Assembly (NCBI RefSeq): GCF_001704415.2 | Contig: NC_030826.1 | Span: 32,049,324-32,113,323, forward strand | DNA length: 64,000 nucleotides | Direction: 5' to 3' | Source of the DNA: Capra hircus | Taxonomy: Eukaryota > Chordata > Mammalia > Artiodactyla > Bovidae | Shown here: positions 52,402 to 63,361 of the stretch, piece after piece | How positions within the stretch are numbered: the stretch's first letter is position 1 | Layout: each line of letters opens with the position of its first letter | The notes under the pieces: generated by a model | Told to the model about the DNA's origin: nothing | The model's input: only the letters and a program-made list of their open reading frames with translations | The model's database searches: none | Made by a program: the position numbers and the translations under genes

Positions 52402-54590
52402 ACTGAAGTTTCAGCCACGGAGCCGTTCAAGGACCAGGACCATCGGGACTACATTGAAAGTTGCAATCAGGAGCAGACCTGCTCTCCAAGGGAGAGGGTG
52501 CACAAGACGGGATAGAACACAAAAAGGAGACTCTGCTGATTTATCAGCATTAAGCGCCTGCGAACAATTCCCACTGAGGAAGGATGGCATCTTCTGGGAG
52601 TTCTTTCTCAGGAGGGCACCATTTTGAAACACTGAATTCCCCCAAAGCCTCAAACAGAGACAGCACGACTTTCCTGCGTCTGATTTTGGAGTGATGGACC
52701 CCAGTTGAGGGCTCCAGATCTGAGCTAATGAAAGATGCCACACACTCTCATTATTTATTCATCCGTTTTCAGTGGCGTCAGACTGCCTGAAATTGGTTAT
52801 AGTTTCTTCTATTTATATTTTGCAAACCACCAACCACTTTTAACCAGTGAGCCCAGTAAACGTTTGTGGCTGTTTGGGTCTTGAGTTCCTTCTAGAAAAT
52901 AAGTACATTGAGATGTAGCAGAAAATGGAAAAGAAGAAGAAGAAAAAAAAGCTAATCCTGTTGGATGGAAGAGGTTGCTCATATAAAATAATAAACAGAT
53001 GCCTGACTTCATCGCAACTTCCAAGAAACCCTTTAAAGTCCTAACTCAGAAACTCTTTGTCTTCCTTGTGTCCTCCGCAGTGTCTTGGACATGCTAGACG
53101 TTTAACAGTATTTCAGTGAGTGAATCAAAATACGTGTCCTACTTTTCTGCGTTCTTCATTTTCCTTTGCCGTCTATGGATTCATTGGTTATGGCAAAGAT
53201 TATTCAGATGTGGCTTCCCTAGTTAACTGATAACTTTCTACTCAGTGTATATTTCCTCTAACATGTAACTTTCAATGAGGGTAGAGCATATTTGTGAATC
53301 CTTTTAAAAATTTTATAAACATTTTATGTAATTTATGAAAAATTTCAATTTTTATAGCTTCATAAACACTGTTTTCATATGCTTTGGAAAAATCTGGAAG
53401 AGATGTTTTGGAACTGACTCGTATGGTTTCTTATTCTTCTGCTATCTCTCTAGCCTTTCGCCTTCAGATCAACTTCGTCTGCTCTTAGCTCTGGGTCATG
53501 TGGAGTACTCCTGTTTTCATTTAACCAATACATATCCATTTATTGTCCCACTCATGTCTGATTTTATTCTGTCCTCTTTTTCCTTTCCTCACTCTTTCCT
53601 GTTTTTTTTTTCTTTCTATTTTTGCTGAATTGTTTATGTCACATCCTGTTCCTATTTCTCCTAGAGGGTATTTTATGTAAACCCTTCTTCAGTTTATATT
53701 TTTCTAATGATCTGTATCAAAATGGCAACATTTCTCATTACCCTCTAATGAAAAATGGACTTGTCGAATGCTTTCACTCAACCTTATCTTGTATGCAGTT
53801 CTTCCCTGACTTTTGAGGTCAGATTTTATGACTTTCAGCACCGAGAATTACTCTTAAATCATTGTGTACTCTTAGGTAAGCCTGATGTGTTCATTTGTAA
53901 ATCATTTTGCATTTGTAGTCTAGTTTTAGTTCTCATTTTACTGGTTTCAAAATTCTCCCACCAAGGCTGTAACACCACAGTGTTTCCATTCCTGAATTCT
54001 ATATTTTGGCACATCAACAAATTATTGATTTACAAGAGTCTGGGTAGGTTTTTCCTTCCTGTCCTTCAGTATCTGCTGTTAACATCTAGTCCACATGATT
54101 AATTCTCAGGTCACAAGCTTTCCTCCAGATAAATCTGAGAACGTTACCCTCATTTTCTTCTACTGTTTAATATTATAGAGAAGACATTTCAGATCATACA
54201 TTTAAAACAGATGACTCTCAGTTATGAACGTTTTTTCTGATTTCAACTGAAACTAGAAGTTCCAAACCCACTCTTCAAATGAATGTTATTAATAGCCGAG
54301 TCTTAGAATTCTTACCACATCACTTAACCATCTTGAGGAACAGGTTTGGTGCCAGATTCCATTGGTTTCCAACCCAACAGCCATCCCCAATCTTCTCCAA
54401 AACCCTTAATTTTTTTTTTGGGGGGGGGGGCGGTTACTTTCCCAAACTCCCCTGCAGCTAGAATTGACCCAAATCTGGACAATGAAATATCAGAGGAATT
54501 TGATATTAGGGGTTCTGGTGAAGATTCTTCTCTGTAATAAGAGGAGAGAAATACAGAGAGGAATTTCTGATCTTCTTCCCTCAATTTCTG
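52402..54590. other. Single-copy and AT-rich DNA, no gene
   Basis: No supported exon. A possible L2 end lies at 53035-53115 ('ggacatgctagacgtttaac'). 53270-54260 is T-rich and unassigned. A T10-G11 tract lies at 54410-54430. The 115-codon plus frame at 53755-54102 lacks domain features. Confidence 0.4.
54410..54430 (+). repeat. T10-G11 homopolymer junction
   Basis: Ten T followed directly by eleven G, then cgg. Such tracts slip readily in replication and assembly, so the length is uncertain. Confidence 0.9.
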
Positions 54591-54599
54591 CATTGGAGT

Positions 54600-55207
54600 T
54601 TCTTTTTTAAAAAAATAATAGACTTTATTTAAGTGTAGATTTAGATTTATGGAAAAATTGAGCTCAGTACAAAGAATTCCATGTACTCACCCAATCACCA
54701 ACCTTGACATACACTTTCCCTTATTATTAATATCTTACATTAGTGGGGTACCTATATTATACTTGATGGGCTAATATTGAGAGACTTTTATTAAAGCCCA
54801 CAGTGTGCATCAGGGTTTACTCTTGGCGTTGTACATTCCATGGATTTTGACAAATGCATAATGTCTCGTCTCCACCACTGCATCATCATACAGAATATTT
54901 CCCCTGATGCAAAAGGCCCCCATCTCCACCTATCTGTAACTCTTGACCCCCGCCAAACTTCCAGCTGTTGCCATAGTCTTGCCTGTTTCAGAACGTCACA
55001 TAGTTAGAATTATACCACATGTAGCCTTTATGGGCTGGCTCTTTCCACTGAACAACATGCATTCCAGTCCCTCTGTGTCCCTTCTTAGCTTCATAGCTCA
55101 TTTCATCACTGAACAATATTCCATTGTATGGATACACCACAGTTTGTTCATCCATTTGCCTATTGAAGGACACTTTAATTGCTCTCAGCTTTAGGTAATA
55201 ATGAACA
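54600..55207 (-). mobile_element. L1M LINE 3' region, antisense
   Basis: 'aatagactttatttaagtgt', 'ttgtacattccatggatttt', 'gacaaatgcataatgtctcg', then 'acaatattccattgtatgga' and 'cagtttgttcatccatttgc'. It is the antisense of an old L1 terminus. A second copy of the same family lies at 61825-62270. Confidence 0.78.
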
Positions 55208-55385
55208 AAGTGAAGTAGCTCAGTCGTGTCCGACTCTTCGCAACCCCATGGACTGCAGCCTACCAGGCTCCTCCCTCCATGGGATTCTCCAGGCAAGAAT
55301 ACTGGAGTGGGTTGCACACTTCCTTCTCCAGGGGATCTTCCTCACCCAGGGATTGAACTCTGGTCTCCCTCATTGCCACTACAAA
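55208..55385 (-). mobile_element. Bov-tA SINE, antisense, head truncated
   Basis: Antisense from 'gtgaagtagctcagtcgtgt' to 'gaactctggtctccctcatt'. The distal tRNA-like head is missing. Confidence 0.9.
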
Positions 55386-55845
55386 TATTTGCGTGCAGTC
55401 TGTGGTGTCCTTTTGTGAGAAGGTGAAGGTTGGTGCAGTGGCAGCCATCTTTCCACCATGAGGTGACAAATGAGAAAGAAAGCAAAGATGCTGAGAACAA
55501 AAGTGGAAGGAAAGGGAAAAGTGGTATCCTAACGATGTGTTTGAGCCAGTGGGCCAATCCTAGGACTCTTTGCTAAGTTAGCACTAAGTGTCTCCATGAA
55601 ATAAACCACTATGAGTTGAATTTTCTATGAGCTGTGTGTTGCTAAAGCACTGAAAGGAGCTAACCCATGACATGCTTTATTCACCTGGGGTATTTCAGTT
55701 TCTGCAGCACATTTTAATTTATCTTTTTAGGTAGAAAAAAGACTTTAACATTAAATTTTTGAAGTAAAAATTTCCTGGCATTTCTGTAGAATGTGAGTCA
55801 CATTTCACATTTTACTCTAAATTTTCATAGGCAGTATTTGTGCAT
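55386..55845. other. Single-copy DNA, no gene recognised
   Basis: No repeat or coding signature. Confidence 0.4.
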
Positions 55846-55846
55846 G

Positions 55847-56060
55847 GGCTTCCCTGGTGGCTCAGGGGTAAAGAATCCACCTGTCAATTCAGGAGACATG
55901 GGTTTGATCCCTGGATCAAGAAGATCTCCTGAAGAAGGAAATGGCAACCCACTCCAGTATTCTTACCTGGAGAATCCCATGGACAGAGAAGCCTGGCAGG
56001 GTTCCCCATGAAGTCCATGGGGTTTCGAAAGGGTTGGACACAATTAAACAACAGCAAAAC
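55847..56060 (+). mobile_element. Bov-tA SINE
   Basis: Full-length sense copy (gggcttccctggtggctcag). A small duplication-like change is seen near 'ggcagggttccccatgaagt'. The tail is 'acaattaaacaacagc'. Confidence 0.93.
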
Positions 56061-56880
56061 TCATACATGGTACACATTAAATGTCAGCAACAAATAAGGG
56101 ATTCACATTCCAATGCTTGCAGTAGTTCTTAAGAATGCTGCTTTTAGTGTGTCTAGATGCCCAGGCCTCTTTTCCTTTTAAGTGCAGCCTCTTTATTCCA
56201 GGCCTCTGGAAAGAAAGGTGATTATCTCACTCACCCCCACAACTTCTGCTTGAGAGGCTGCAAAGCAGACAGTGATCCCCTTGAAAATGTGGGGACACAC
56301 CAAATTCATTAGGAATTGCCATCCAGAGGTCGAGGGGGAGAGTCCTCCGTGATGGAGGAAGAAAATCAGACTTGGAACTGCCGCCTGATTAGCAATCTGG
56401 TCTTAAAAGCATCAGCATTTTATAAACCTTTATCTCAACACTAATCTCCACTCTGAAGAGTCTAAATCTGTTAAGGCCTTGGCTTTGTTAGCCTTTTTTA
56501 TTTTTTTTGCCGTCTCCAAGCTATATCCATTTCCTAGGGCTGAGACACCCAAGCTTGCCTCTATATAGATGCCAAATCTCCACTGTTCACCATCACCCCC
56601 TGGATCAACACTCACCAAGCCATCCTCTCTTCCGCCTACCAGGATTTCAGGTACTTAAAAATCTTTGTATGCCTTAAGTCATTTCCTAAGGTTAAATGTT
56701 CCTTGTCTCTTTCATTGCTGTTCTTAAGAAATCACTTCCAGTCCCCTTTTTCCTCTGTGTCTCTGCAACTGGATGCAACCTCTCCCCATCAATATCCTCC
56801 ATTCCCTGCAGTACCTGCAATTCCACATGGTGGTGTCTTAGGCTGGGCGTTCCCGGAAGCAGACCCTCGGATGAAGACTG
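56061..56880. other. Single-copy DNA, no gene recognised
   Basis: Short frames of 61-90 codons overlap near 56696-56975. No domain is seen. Confidence 0.4.
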
Positions 56881-56884
56881 AAAT

Positions 56885-57021
56885 GCAGGTGGAATATAGC
56901 ACAGGGAAATATATTCAATATCTTATAATGGCAAAGAATCTGAAAAAAAGTATACATATCTATTCAGGTATATGACTAAATCACTTTGCTGAATCACTTA
57001 AAGTAACTCGTAAATTAACTG
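56885..57021 (+). mobile_element. Ruminant L1 3' end
   Basis: 'ggaatatagcacagggaaat', 'atattcaatatcttataatg', 'atgactaaatcactttgctg'. The terminus is followed by the antisense Bov-tA at 57022. Confidence 0.78.
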
Positions 57022-57226
57022 TGTGTGTATGCTCAGTCACTCAGTTCTGTCTGACTGTCTGCAACCCCATGGACTGTAGCCCACTAGGTTTCTCTGTCCA
57101 TGGGATTCTCCAGGCAAGAATACTGGAGTGGGTTGCCATTTCCTTCTCCAGGGGATTTTTCCAACCCAGAGATCCAGCCTGAGTCTCCTGTGTCTCCTGC
57201 TTTGGCAGACGAATTGTTTCCATCTT
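57022..57226 (-). mobile_element. Bov-tA SINE, antisense
   Basis: Full-length antisense copy starting gtgtgtatgctcagtcactc. The distal head is modified ('gcagacgaattgtttccatc'). Confidence 0.9.
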
Positions 57227-57246
57227 AAAAAAGAATGCTAATTACA

Positions 57247-57264
57247 AAAGAGAGAGAGAGAGAA
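57247..57264. repeat. Short AG dinucleotide run
   Basis: About eight AG units follow the L1/SINE junction. Confidence 0.85.
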
Positions 57265-57467
57265 ATGCAGGTGGGAATAAGCGTATTACTGGGTAGGCAA
57301 CGGGGGGGTCTTTTCTGCTTTTAATCTCCTGGATACAATCTAGAAATGACTCTCAGAGCTTCCCCACCTATGGGTGAAGAAGCTGGGTATCTCCCATCCA
57401 TGATTAGTGTTTTATTAACAGGTATGTTCTGAAAAGCATAAATTATCATAAACACTCATTGCCTTTG
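57265..57467. other. Single-copy DNA, no gene recognised
   Basis: Includes a run of seven G at 57302. Nothing else. Confidence 0.35.
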
Positions 57468-57477
57468 TTAAGAGTCT

Positions 57478-57669
57478 GAAAGCGAAACTCACTCAGTCAT
57501 GTCCAACTCTTTGAGGCCCCAGGTGCTATATAATCTGTGGACTTCTCCAGGCCAGAATACCGCTAGTGTATTCCTTCTCCAGGGGATCTACCCAACCCAG
57601 GAGTCAAAACCACGTCTCCCCCGTTGCAGGCTGATTCTTTACCAGCTGAGCCACAAGGGAAGCCCTTGA
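57478..57669 (-). mobile_element. Bov-tA SINE with 10-bp duplication
   Basis: A diverged antisense copy ending agccacaagggaagcccttg. The perfect repeat ttaagagtct flanks it at 57468-57477 and 57670-57679. Confidence 0.9.
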
Positions 57670-57693
57670 TTAAGAGTCTAGGATTCTTCTTTT

Positions 57694-57806
57694 ATTCTTT
57701 TTATTGGTCACACTACATGGGATCTAGTTCCCTGGCTGGGGCTAGAACCTGTGGCCCCTGCAACGGAAGTAAAGAGTGTTAACCACTGGACCACCAGTGA
57801 AGTTCC
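57694..57806 (-). mobile_element. CHR-2-type SINE, antisense
   Basis: The right end is ggaccaccagtgaagttcc. The left part reads 'tttattggtcacactacatg'. A T-run follows. Confidence 0.87.
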
Positions 57807-57986
57807 TTGTTTTTTTTGTTTTTTTATTTTGAAGCAGCTGAATATATCTTTGAATCCTTTAAAATTGGATACACATCAAAACCTGATGGCCAACTTTCGG
57901 CTCTGATAGCCAAAGTCTTTGTCCATTTGCATGTGAACAAACTACCGTCTGTATTTGATGAGTTGGAGGTGCCTATCTGTGGTACC
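57807..57986. other. Single-copy DNA, 80-codon frame, no gene
   Basis: The plus-strand frame 57807-58049 runs into the SINE that follows and has no domain. Confidence 0.35.
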
Positions 57987-57996
57987 CTGCATGTAA

Positions 57997-58225
57997 TTTG
58001 TGTTTGTGCTCAGTTGCTCAGTCGTGTCCGACCATTTGCAGCTCCTTGAACTGTAGCCCTCCAGACTCCTCTGTCCATGGGATTTCCCAGGCAAGAATAC
58101 TGGAGTGGGCTGCTATTTTCTCCTCCAGGGGATCTTCCCGACACAGGGATCGAACTCACGCCTCTTGCATCTCTCGCATTGGCAGATGGGTTCTTTACCA
58201 CTAGCCCCCCCCCGGGAAGCCACCT
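57997..58225 (-). mobile_element. Bov-tA SINE, antisense, with C9 run
   Basis: Full-length antisense copy. A run of nine C (58205-58213) replaces part of the head complement. The flanks share tgcatgta (57988-57995, 58227-58234). Confidence 0.9.
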
Positions 58226-58326
58226 TGCATGTATTGCCTCTCTCTTATTTGGTTAGTTTAGATGAAAGATGCAAACCCGTGAAGACAATCTGCTTGGAGG
58301 AGCCCTGCTTCCAGACGGTTTTTTGA

Positions 58327-58446
58327 AGGAAGCGCAACCCACTCCAGTCTTCCTGCCTGGAAAATCCCATGGACAGAGGAGCATGGCGGGCTACAATCCA
58401 TGGGGCTGCAAAAGAGCTGGATGTGTCTGAGCAACTGAGCACACAC
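58327..58446 (+). mobile_element. Bov-A-type SINE body, 5'-truncated
   Basis: From 'gaagcgcaacccactccagt' to 'gcaactgagcacacac'. No tRNA-like head. Confidence 0.87.
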
Positions 58447-59485
58447 TGGCGTGAGGCAGGGTGGCAGGGGGGAGGGACGGGGAGGGGGAAGGCAGGGACC
58501 TGTCCTAACATCTCTTCCTGCGCAGTGAGCCCTTCTCAGCTCTCAGATACCTGTCCTGCCACCAAATAGTTAATAGCTCACATTACTCCCTGATGAATCC
58601 CTGCATGTTGAAAGAAAAGATAAGTTACACAGCCATCACAGATAAAACCAGGAAAATAGTTATCTACTTAAAAATCATCACAACCTAAAAGCTGAAAGTT
58701 AGGTTTTATTCAGTGGAAATTTTTAGGACCACAAACCCAGGAGGCAGCATCTCAAGTGACCCTGAAAGAACTGCTCGGAAGAGGCAAGCGAGGGGAGGAG
58801 CCAGGTTATCTAGGAGTTTTACAACAAAGGACAGGTAGTCTGAACATCAAAAGAGGATTGTTAGTTAAAGAAAACCAGGTATCTCAAGTTAAGGCATTTA
58901 GCGCTTTTCTGTGTATGGGAAGGTACAAGAGTCTGGGCTCACTGAAATCACTCCTTTCACATGCATCTCAGCTGTCTGGAGTCAGTGTCTTGTGTGTTCA
59001 CATCCTGAACTCCCTTGGGCTCATCACAGGAAGTGGCTGCAATCTGATGGCTGTTCAGTTCAGTTAGATCACAGGTATTTTCTTTCCTGAGAGCCTTGGA
59101 GGGCTGAAATTGCTGATGGCTGTGACATCCCTGTTTACTGATATGGCAGGAAGTATTCCATTTCTCATTTGAAAAAATGAAGTTACACAGCCCTCCCAGA
59201 TGAAACCAGGAAAATGGTGCAGCTATTCTGCCTTCTAGTTAAGGAACGCAAGGGAACTGGGTTTTCTCTGTGAATGCATATGACTAACTCTAAATTTTCC
59301 ATGGAAAGTAATTCAATTAGTATGTGTGGCAAACTTGCAAATTTATTTGCACTGTACTTAGCCATGCACAGACATTTCAACTTTTCTATTTTCTGTCATG
59401 TATCTGCTTTTTCTCAGAATCCCCTCAGCATGCCAGGAAAAAGGGGAAAAATTTAACTTTCATTTTGCCGGGGCTTGGCATCATA
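58447..59485. other. Single-copy DNA, no gene recognised
   Basis: A G-rich segment lies at 58455-58495. The phrase 'agttacacagcc' occurs twice, near 58623-58634 and 59181-59192, each followed by a related 'aaaccaggaaaat' segment, so a short local duplication is possible. The 103-codon plus frame 58756-59067 has no domain. Confidence 0.4.
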
Positions 59486-59693
59486 GTGGGCTCCCCAGGT
59501 GGCTCAGTGGTAAAGAATCTGCCTGCAGGAGCCCAGGACACAAGGGTTCAATCCCCAAGTCGAGGAAGATCCCGAGAGGAGGGAATGGCAACCCACACCA
59601 GTATCCTTGGCTGGGAAATCCTGTGGAGAGAGAAGCCTGGAGGGCTACAGTTGATGGGATCACAAAGAGTCAGACACGACTGAGAAACTAAGC
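59486..59693 (+). mobile_element. Bov-tA SINE
   Basis: Full-length sense copy (gggctccccaggtggctcag) with an altered head near 'gcctgcaggagcccaggaca' and the usual body. Confidence 0.92.
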
Positions 59694-61270
59694 TCTATAT
59701 CACAGAGGCTTCCAATCTAAGGAGGCTTTCAGGTGACTCAGTCTCTTTTGAGAAAATGCTGCCTTTTGTATGTTTTTCTCGTTCTCACTGACTCTTTTTC
59801 CTGAATGATGTCTCTGTGTGCCAAGAGAGCTGTGCAGAGTTGAGGTTGGAGGGGCGGGCAGTGCAGGCCTGCCTCTGGATGAGAGATGATGGGTGTCGTG
59901 TCTGCAGCTGCATCTAGAATCGATGGTCTGGACCACTGGCTTCTGGTTGCAGACACCCTGCTCACTGCAGCATCTCTGTCTTGCTCCTGCATCTTGGTAG
60001 TTCCACCCGCCTTTCCCTTATTTCCGCATCCCTTCAGCTGAACATCCAGCCTGGCCACGTTCGTAGCAGCATCTCCAGGCTACAGCCTGGCTCTCCTGAC
60101 GCTCTTGGGTTTGCCCACACCTGTCTAGGTTTTTCTACTGTTTCCTTTTTCTGAGGCTCCAGTGTGAGGTGAGGGAAAACATGAGTACACACACCCATCT
60201 CCCCTCCCTTTTGTAGATCAAATATTCCATCCCACTCTCTCATGATTCTTTTGGATCACGTGACTATCTGGGGCCAATTACACCTTGAGGGTGATAAGGC
60301 TGAGTGAGAGCAGGGGTGTTTCCACTGTTTCTTTTCATGCTGTGACAGACCACCAGAAGCCACAGAATTAAGGAGGAGGCAGGATGCTTGCCCCATTTCC
60401 AACTTTGAAAGAACAAGAAACAAACCTTTGCTGGGATAAGCCCCTGCAATGTCGGAGTTTGCTGCTCTGTACAGAAGTGATCACCCTCCACAGCAAACCC
60501 TTTCCCAGGCTGCAGGAGCAAGTCGGGGTTGAAGACTTTGCCACCTTGAATATATTTATTTCTTTCATTAACCTGAGTTGCAACAGCCCTGTGCCATAGC
60601 TGGGAATTATTAAAATCCTCACCATTATTTTTGTTATTGTTGTTTGCTAAAGAGAAAACAAAATCCAGAAAGCTTACTGTTTCTTGCTTTTGTTAAGTAA
60701 GTCATTTGATCGAGGACTTAGGATCTGCCAACATTCAGAATCGCTGCTTTGAGTTGTTTTTAACTCTGAATAAATCCTAGTGATAAGTCCCACCCCTTCC
60801 TCCCAGAATGAGTATGATTCTGGCTTGCCTTCATGAGAGCCCTGAGCTGTCTCTACCACGAGGCCAGCTTTCACAGCTCCCAGTGTCCTTCACAAATGTG
60901 CAGATGTACAGAGAAAACAAGAAAACTCCGCTTCAACAGGCCTCGCTGAAGACTGCATAAATAGTGGCAAATCTGCTAAATCTATTTGCACCTCACACCC
61001 AGTGATTTCAGACACCATCTCTAAAATCCTCTGCCTTAAATGAAGTCGTGTGACTGTTCAGTCCAGCATTTGCCTGACTGCCACGGGTGTGAACGCTGGA
61101 AAAATGCAAAGAACAAGCCATCCCTGGAAGGAGAGGAACAGCCATTTGTGGGTATTGATTCTCCTCTTCGGATTAAATAAACACTGAGGGCCTCTTGGCA
61201 TCGCTCTGTCCTGGGCCCATAGACACTGGCCTGATGGTGAGGGGTTGGGGACTGAGCTCGCCAGTTCTCC
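59694..61270. other. Single-copy DNA, no gene recognised
   Basis: About 1.6 kb without a young repeat. Several frames of 60-106 codons overlap in antisense around 59700-60058. No domain or exon signature can be supported. Confidence 0.45.
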
Positions 61271-61470
61271 GCGTCACATGTCACATTCTCAGAACGTAAC
61301 TCGTAAAGTTTCTCAAAGGAATGACGTTCAGGGTGCCCTCTGGTTCCAGGCAAGAGCTCGCTGTCTTGCAGGAGCCGTAAATTATTTTTGTGCCGCAGAG
61401 CAACCGTTTGAGCTTTGAATGGTAGGCTCATAAAGTCATGATTTATAATTAAATTAGACCTCAGAAAAAA
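61271..61470. promoter_or_regulatory. Candidate conserved non-coding element
   Basis: Repeat-free and richer in CpG than its neighbours (for instance aacgtaactcgtaaag, aatgacgttcag, gccgcagagcaaccg). Its right end is AT-rich with homeodomain-like words (tttataattaaatta). The mixture suggests, without proof, a constrained enhancer-like element. No alignment is available. Confidence 0.3.
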
Positions 61471-61820
61471 TGTCCCGAGTTATATCTATCTGGCTTTCTC
61501 TGGCTTTTTTGAAGGTCCCACAAACAGACGGAATGGAAATTTCACTTAAGAAATAGTTGTCATAAAATTTTATGGGACCATCTCAGTGGTTAGGGGACTG
61601 TTAAACATCCCTGCAGGGGGAAAAACAAACACAATTAGACACAGGCTAGTGGCTCTGTTTGGAGGGTGAAAACCAAAGTCACAGTGGAAAGGCCCTGTTT
61701 GTAGTAGAAGCAGAACACTCAGCCCCGGCTGGATTTTCTGATGCAAGATTATCGTAAAAGTTCTGTCAGCTTCTAACTTTCTGGTTTGTTTTTCTTTCCT
61801 CCTCTTTCTCACCACGTCTT
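61471..61820. other. Single-copy DNA, no gene recognised
   Basis: The 81-codon minus frame (61570-61815) has no domain. Confidence 0.35.
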
Positions 61821-61824
61821 CTTT

Positions 61825-62268
61825 TTCAAAAAACAGACTTTATTTATTTTTTTAGAGCCTTTTTAGGTTCACAAGCAACACTGAACAGAGAGTTCCTATA
61901 TACCACCCGCCCCCAGCACCACGCACACAGTCTCCCCACCAGCTTCCCCCACCGGCGTGGTCCATCTGTTACAAGTGATGAGTCTAGAGTCCATGACACA
62001 TCATAACTGACACATCGTAATCACCTCGAGTCCAGGCTTACATTGGGGTTCGTGCTCAGTGTTACGTATTCTGTGGATTTTGACAAATAAATGATGGCAG
62101 AGTAGTTTTGCTACCCAAAAAAATCATCTGTGCTCCACCCATTTATCTCTCTCTCCCCCTTAATCCCTAGCAATCACCAATCTTTTCAATGTCTGCAGAG
62201 TTTTGCTTTTCCAGAATGCCACAGATTAGGAATTATACAATATGTAGCCTTTATATGAAACGTTTGTT
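61825..62268 (-). mobile_element. L1M LINE 3' region, antisense
   Basis: 'aacagactttatttattttt', 'cctttttaggttcacaagca', 'gtattctgtggattttgaca' and 'ggaattatacaatatgtagc' follow the same order as 54600-55207. It ends at a Bov-tA. Confidence 0.78.
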
Positions 62269-62270
62269 AT

Positions 62271-62462
62271 ATTCATAGCTCAGACAGTAAAGAATCTATC
62301 TGGAGTGCAAGAGACTGAGTTTGATCCCTGGGTTGGAAAGATCCCCTGGAGAAAGGAATGCAACCCACTCCAGTATTCTGCCTGGGAAATCCCAAGGACA
62401 GAGGAGCCTGATGGGCTACAGTCCATAAGGTTGCAAAGAGTCGGACATGACTGATCAACTAG
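62271..62462 (+). mobile_element. Bov-tA SINE, 5' end degraded
   Basis: The head starts only at 'catagctcagacagtaaaga'. The B-box-like part (gtttgatccctgggttgg) and the Bov-A body are clear, with a 'gactgatcaactagg' end. Confidence 0.9.
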
Positions 62463-62915
62463 GATTCACTGTTTTTCTCATTTTCAGTCACTGTCTTCTC
62501 TGCTTAATCTTAAGAAGGCATCAGGAAAGGGTACTCAGCTGGTCCTGGGCTCTCAGGGACAAATATGTAATCATTCCATGAGCCTTTTGAGGGAAGGCGT
62601 CTCTAGAGTAAGTCTTATTGGAGCAGAGGTCCTTGAGGACAGATCCAGGAGCCCTGGGGACCCATGGATGGGATTCAAGGGCTCCAGGAATCTTTGACAT
62701 CATAAATGTTTGGTGTGGCAAGTATGGTTTTCTCAGCACTTGGCCAAATACATATTTTAAAAAATTCTCTTGGTGGTAGTAACTCACCAAAAGCAGGGAT
62801 TCTGAAAGAAGGCTCAGTGATGACTGTTCACAGCCTTTCCCCTTTAAGCCACTTCAGTCAACTTGGCGAAAAGTAGAGGCAGGAAGAGAGGGATTTAAGA
62901 TGGAGCATTAACTGG
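62463..62915. other. Single-copy DNA, no gene recognised
   Basis: The 89-codon minus frame 62521-62790 has no domain. Confidence 0.4.
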
Positions 62916-62917
62916 GT

Positions 62918-63361
62918 CGTTTGTAGAAACATGGATGGACCTAGAGTCTGTCATACAGAGTGAAGTAAGTCAGAAAGAGAAAAACAAATATCATCTATTA
63001 AAGCATATGTATGGAAACTAGAAAAATGGTACTGACAAACCCATTTGCAGGGCAGGAATAGAGACACAGACATAAAGAACCAACTTCTGGACACAGAGAG
63101 GTGGAAGGGGAGGGTGGGATGAATTGGGAGAGTAGGACTGACATACACACACTACTGTGTGTAAAATAGCTGGCTAGTGGGACGCTGCTATATATTACCG
63201 GGTGCTCTGTGATGACCGAGAGGGGTGGGGTGGGGCAGTAGGTGGGAGGTTCAGGATGGACAGGGTGTATACGTATAGCTGATTCACTTCATTATACAGC
63301 AGAAACTAACACAACATTGTAAAGCAATTATAGTCCAATAAAAAATTTTTAAAAATAAAAT
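62918..63361 (+). mobile_element. Ruminant L1 3' end, long
   Basis: The longest L1 terminus here: 'gaaacatggatggacctaga', 'gagtgaagtaagtcagaaag', then a 3' UTR with 'gaggtggaaggggagggtgg', and the terminal 'gctgattcacttcattatac', 'agcagaaactaacacaacat', 'tagtccaataaaaaattttt'. It covers the last bit of ORF2 and the whole 3' UTR. Confidence 0.85.
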
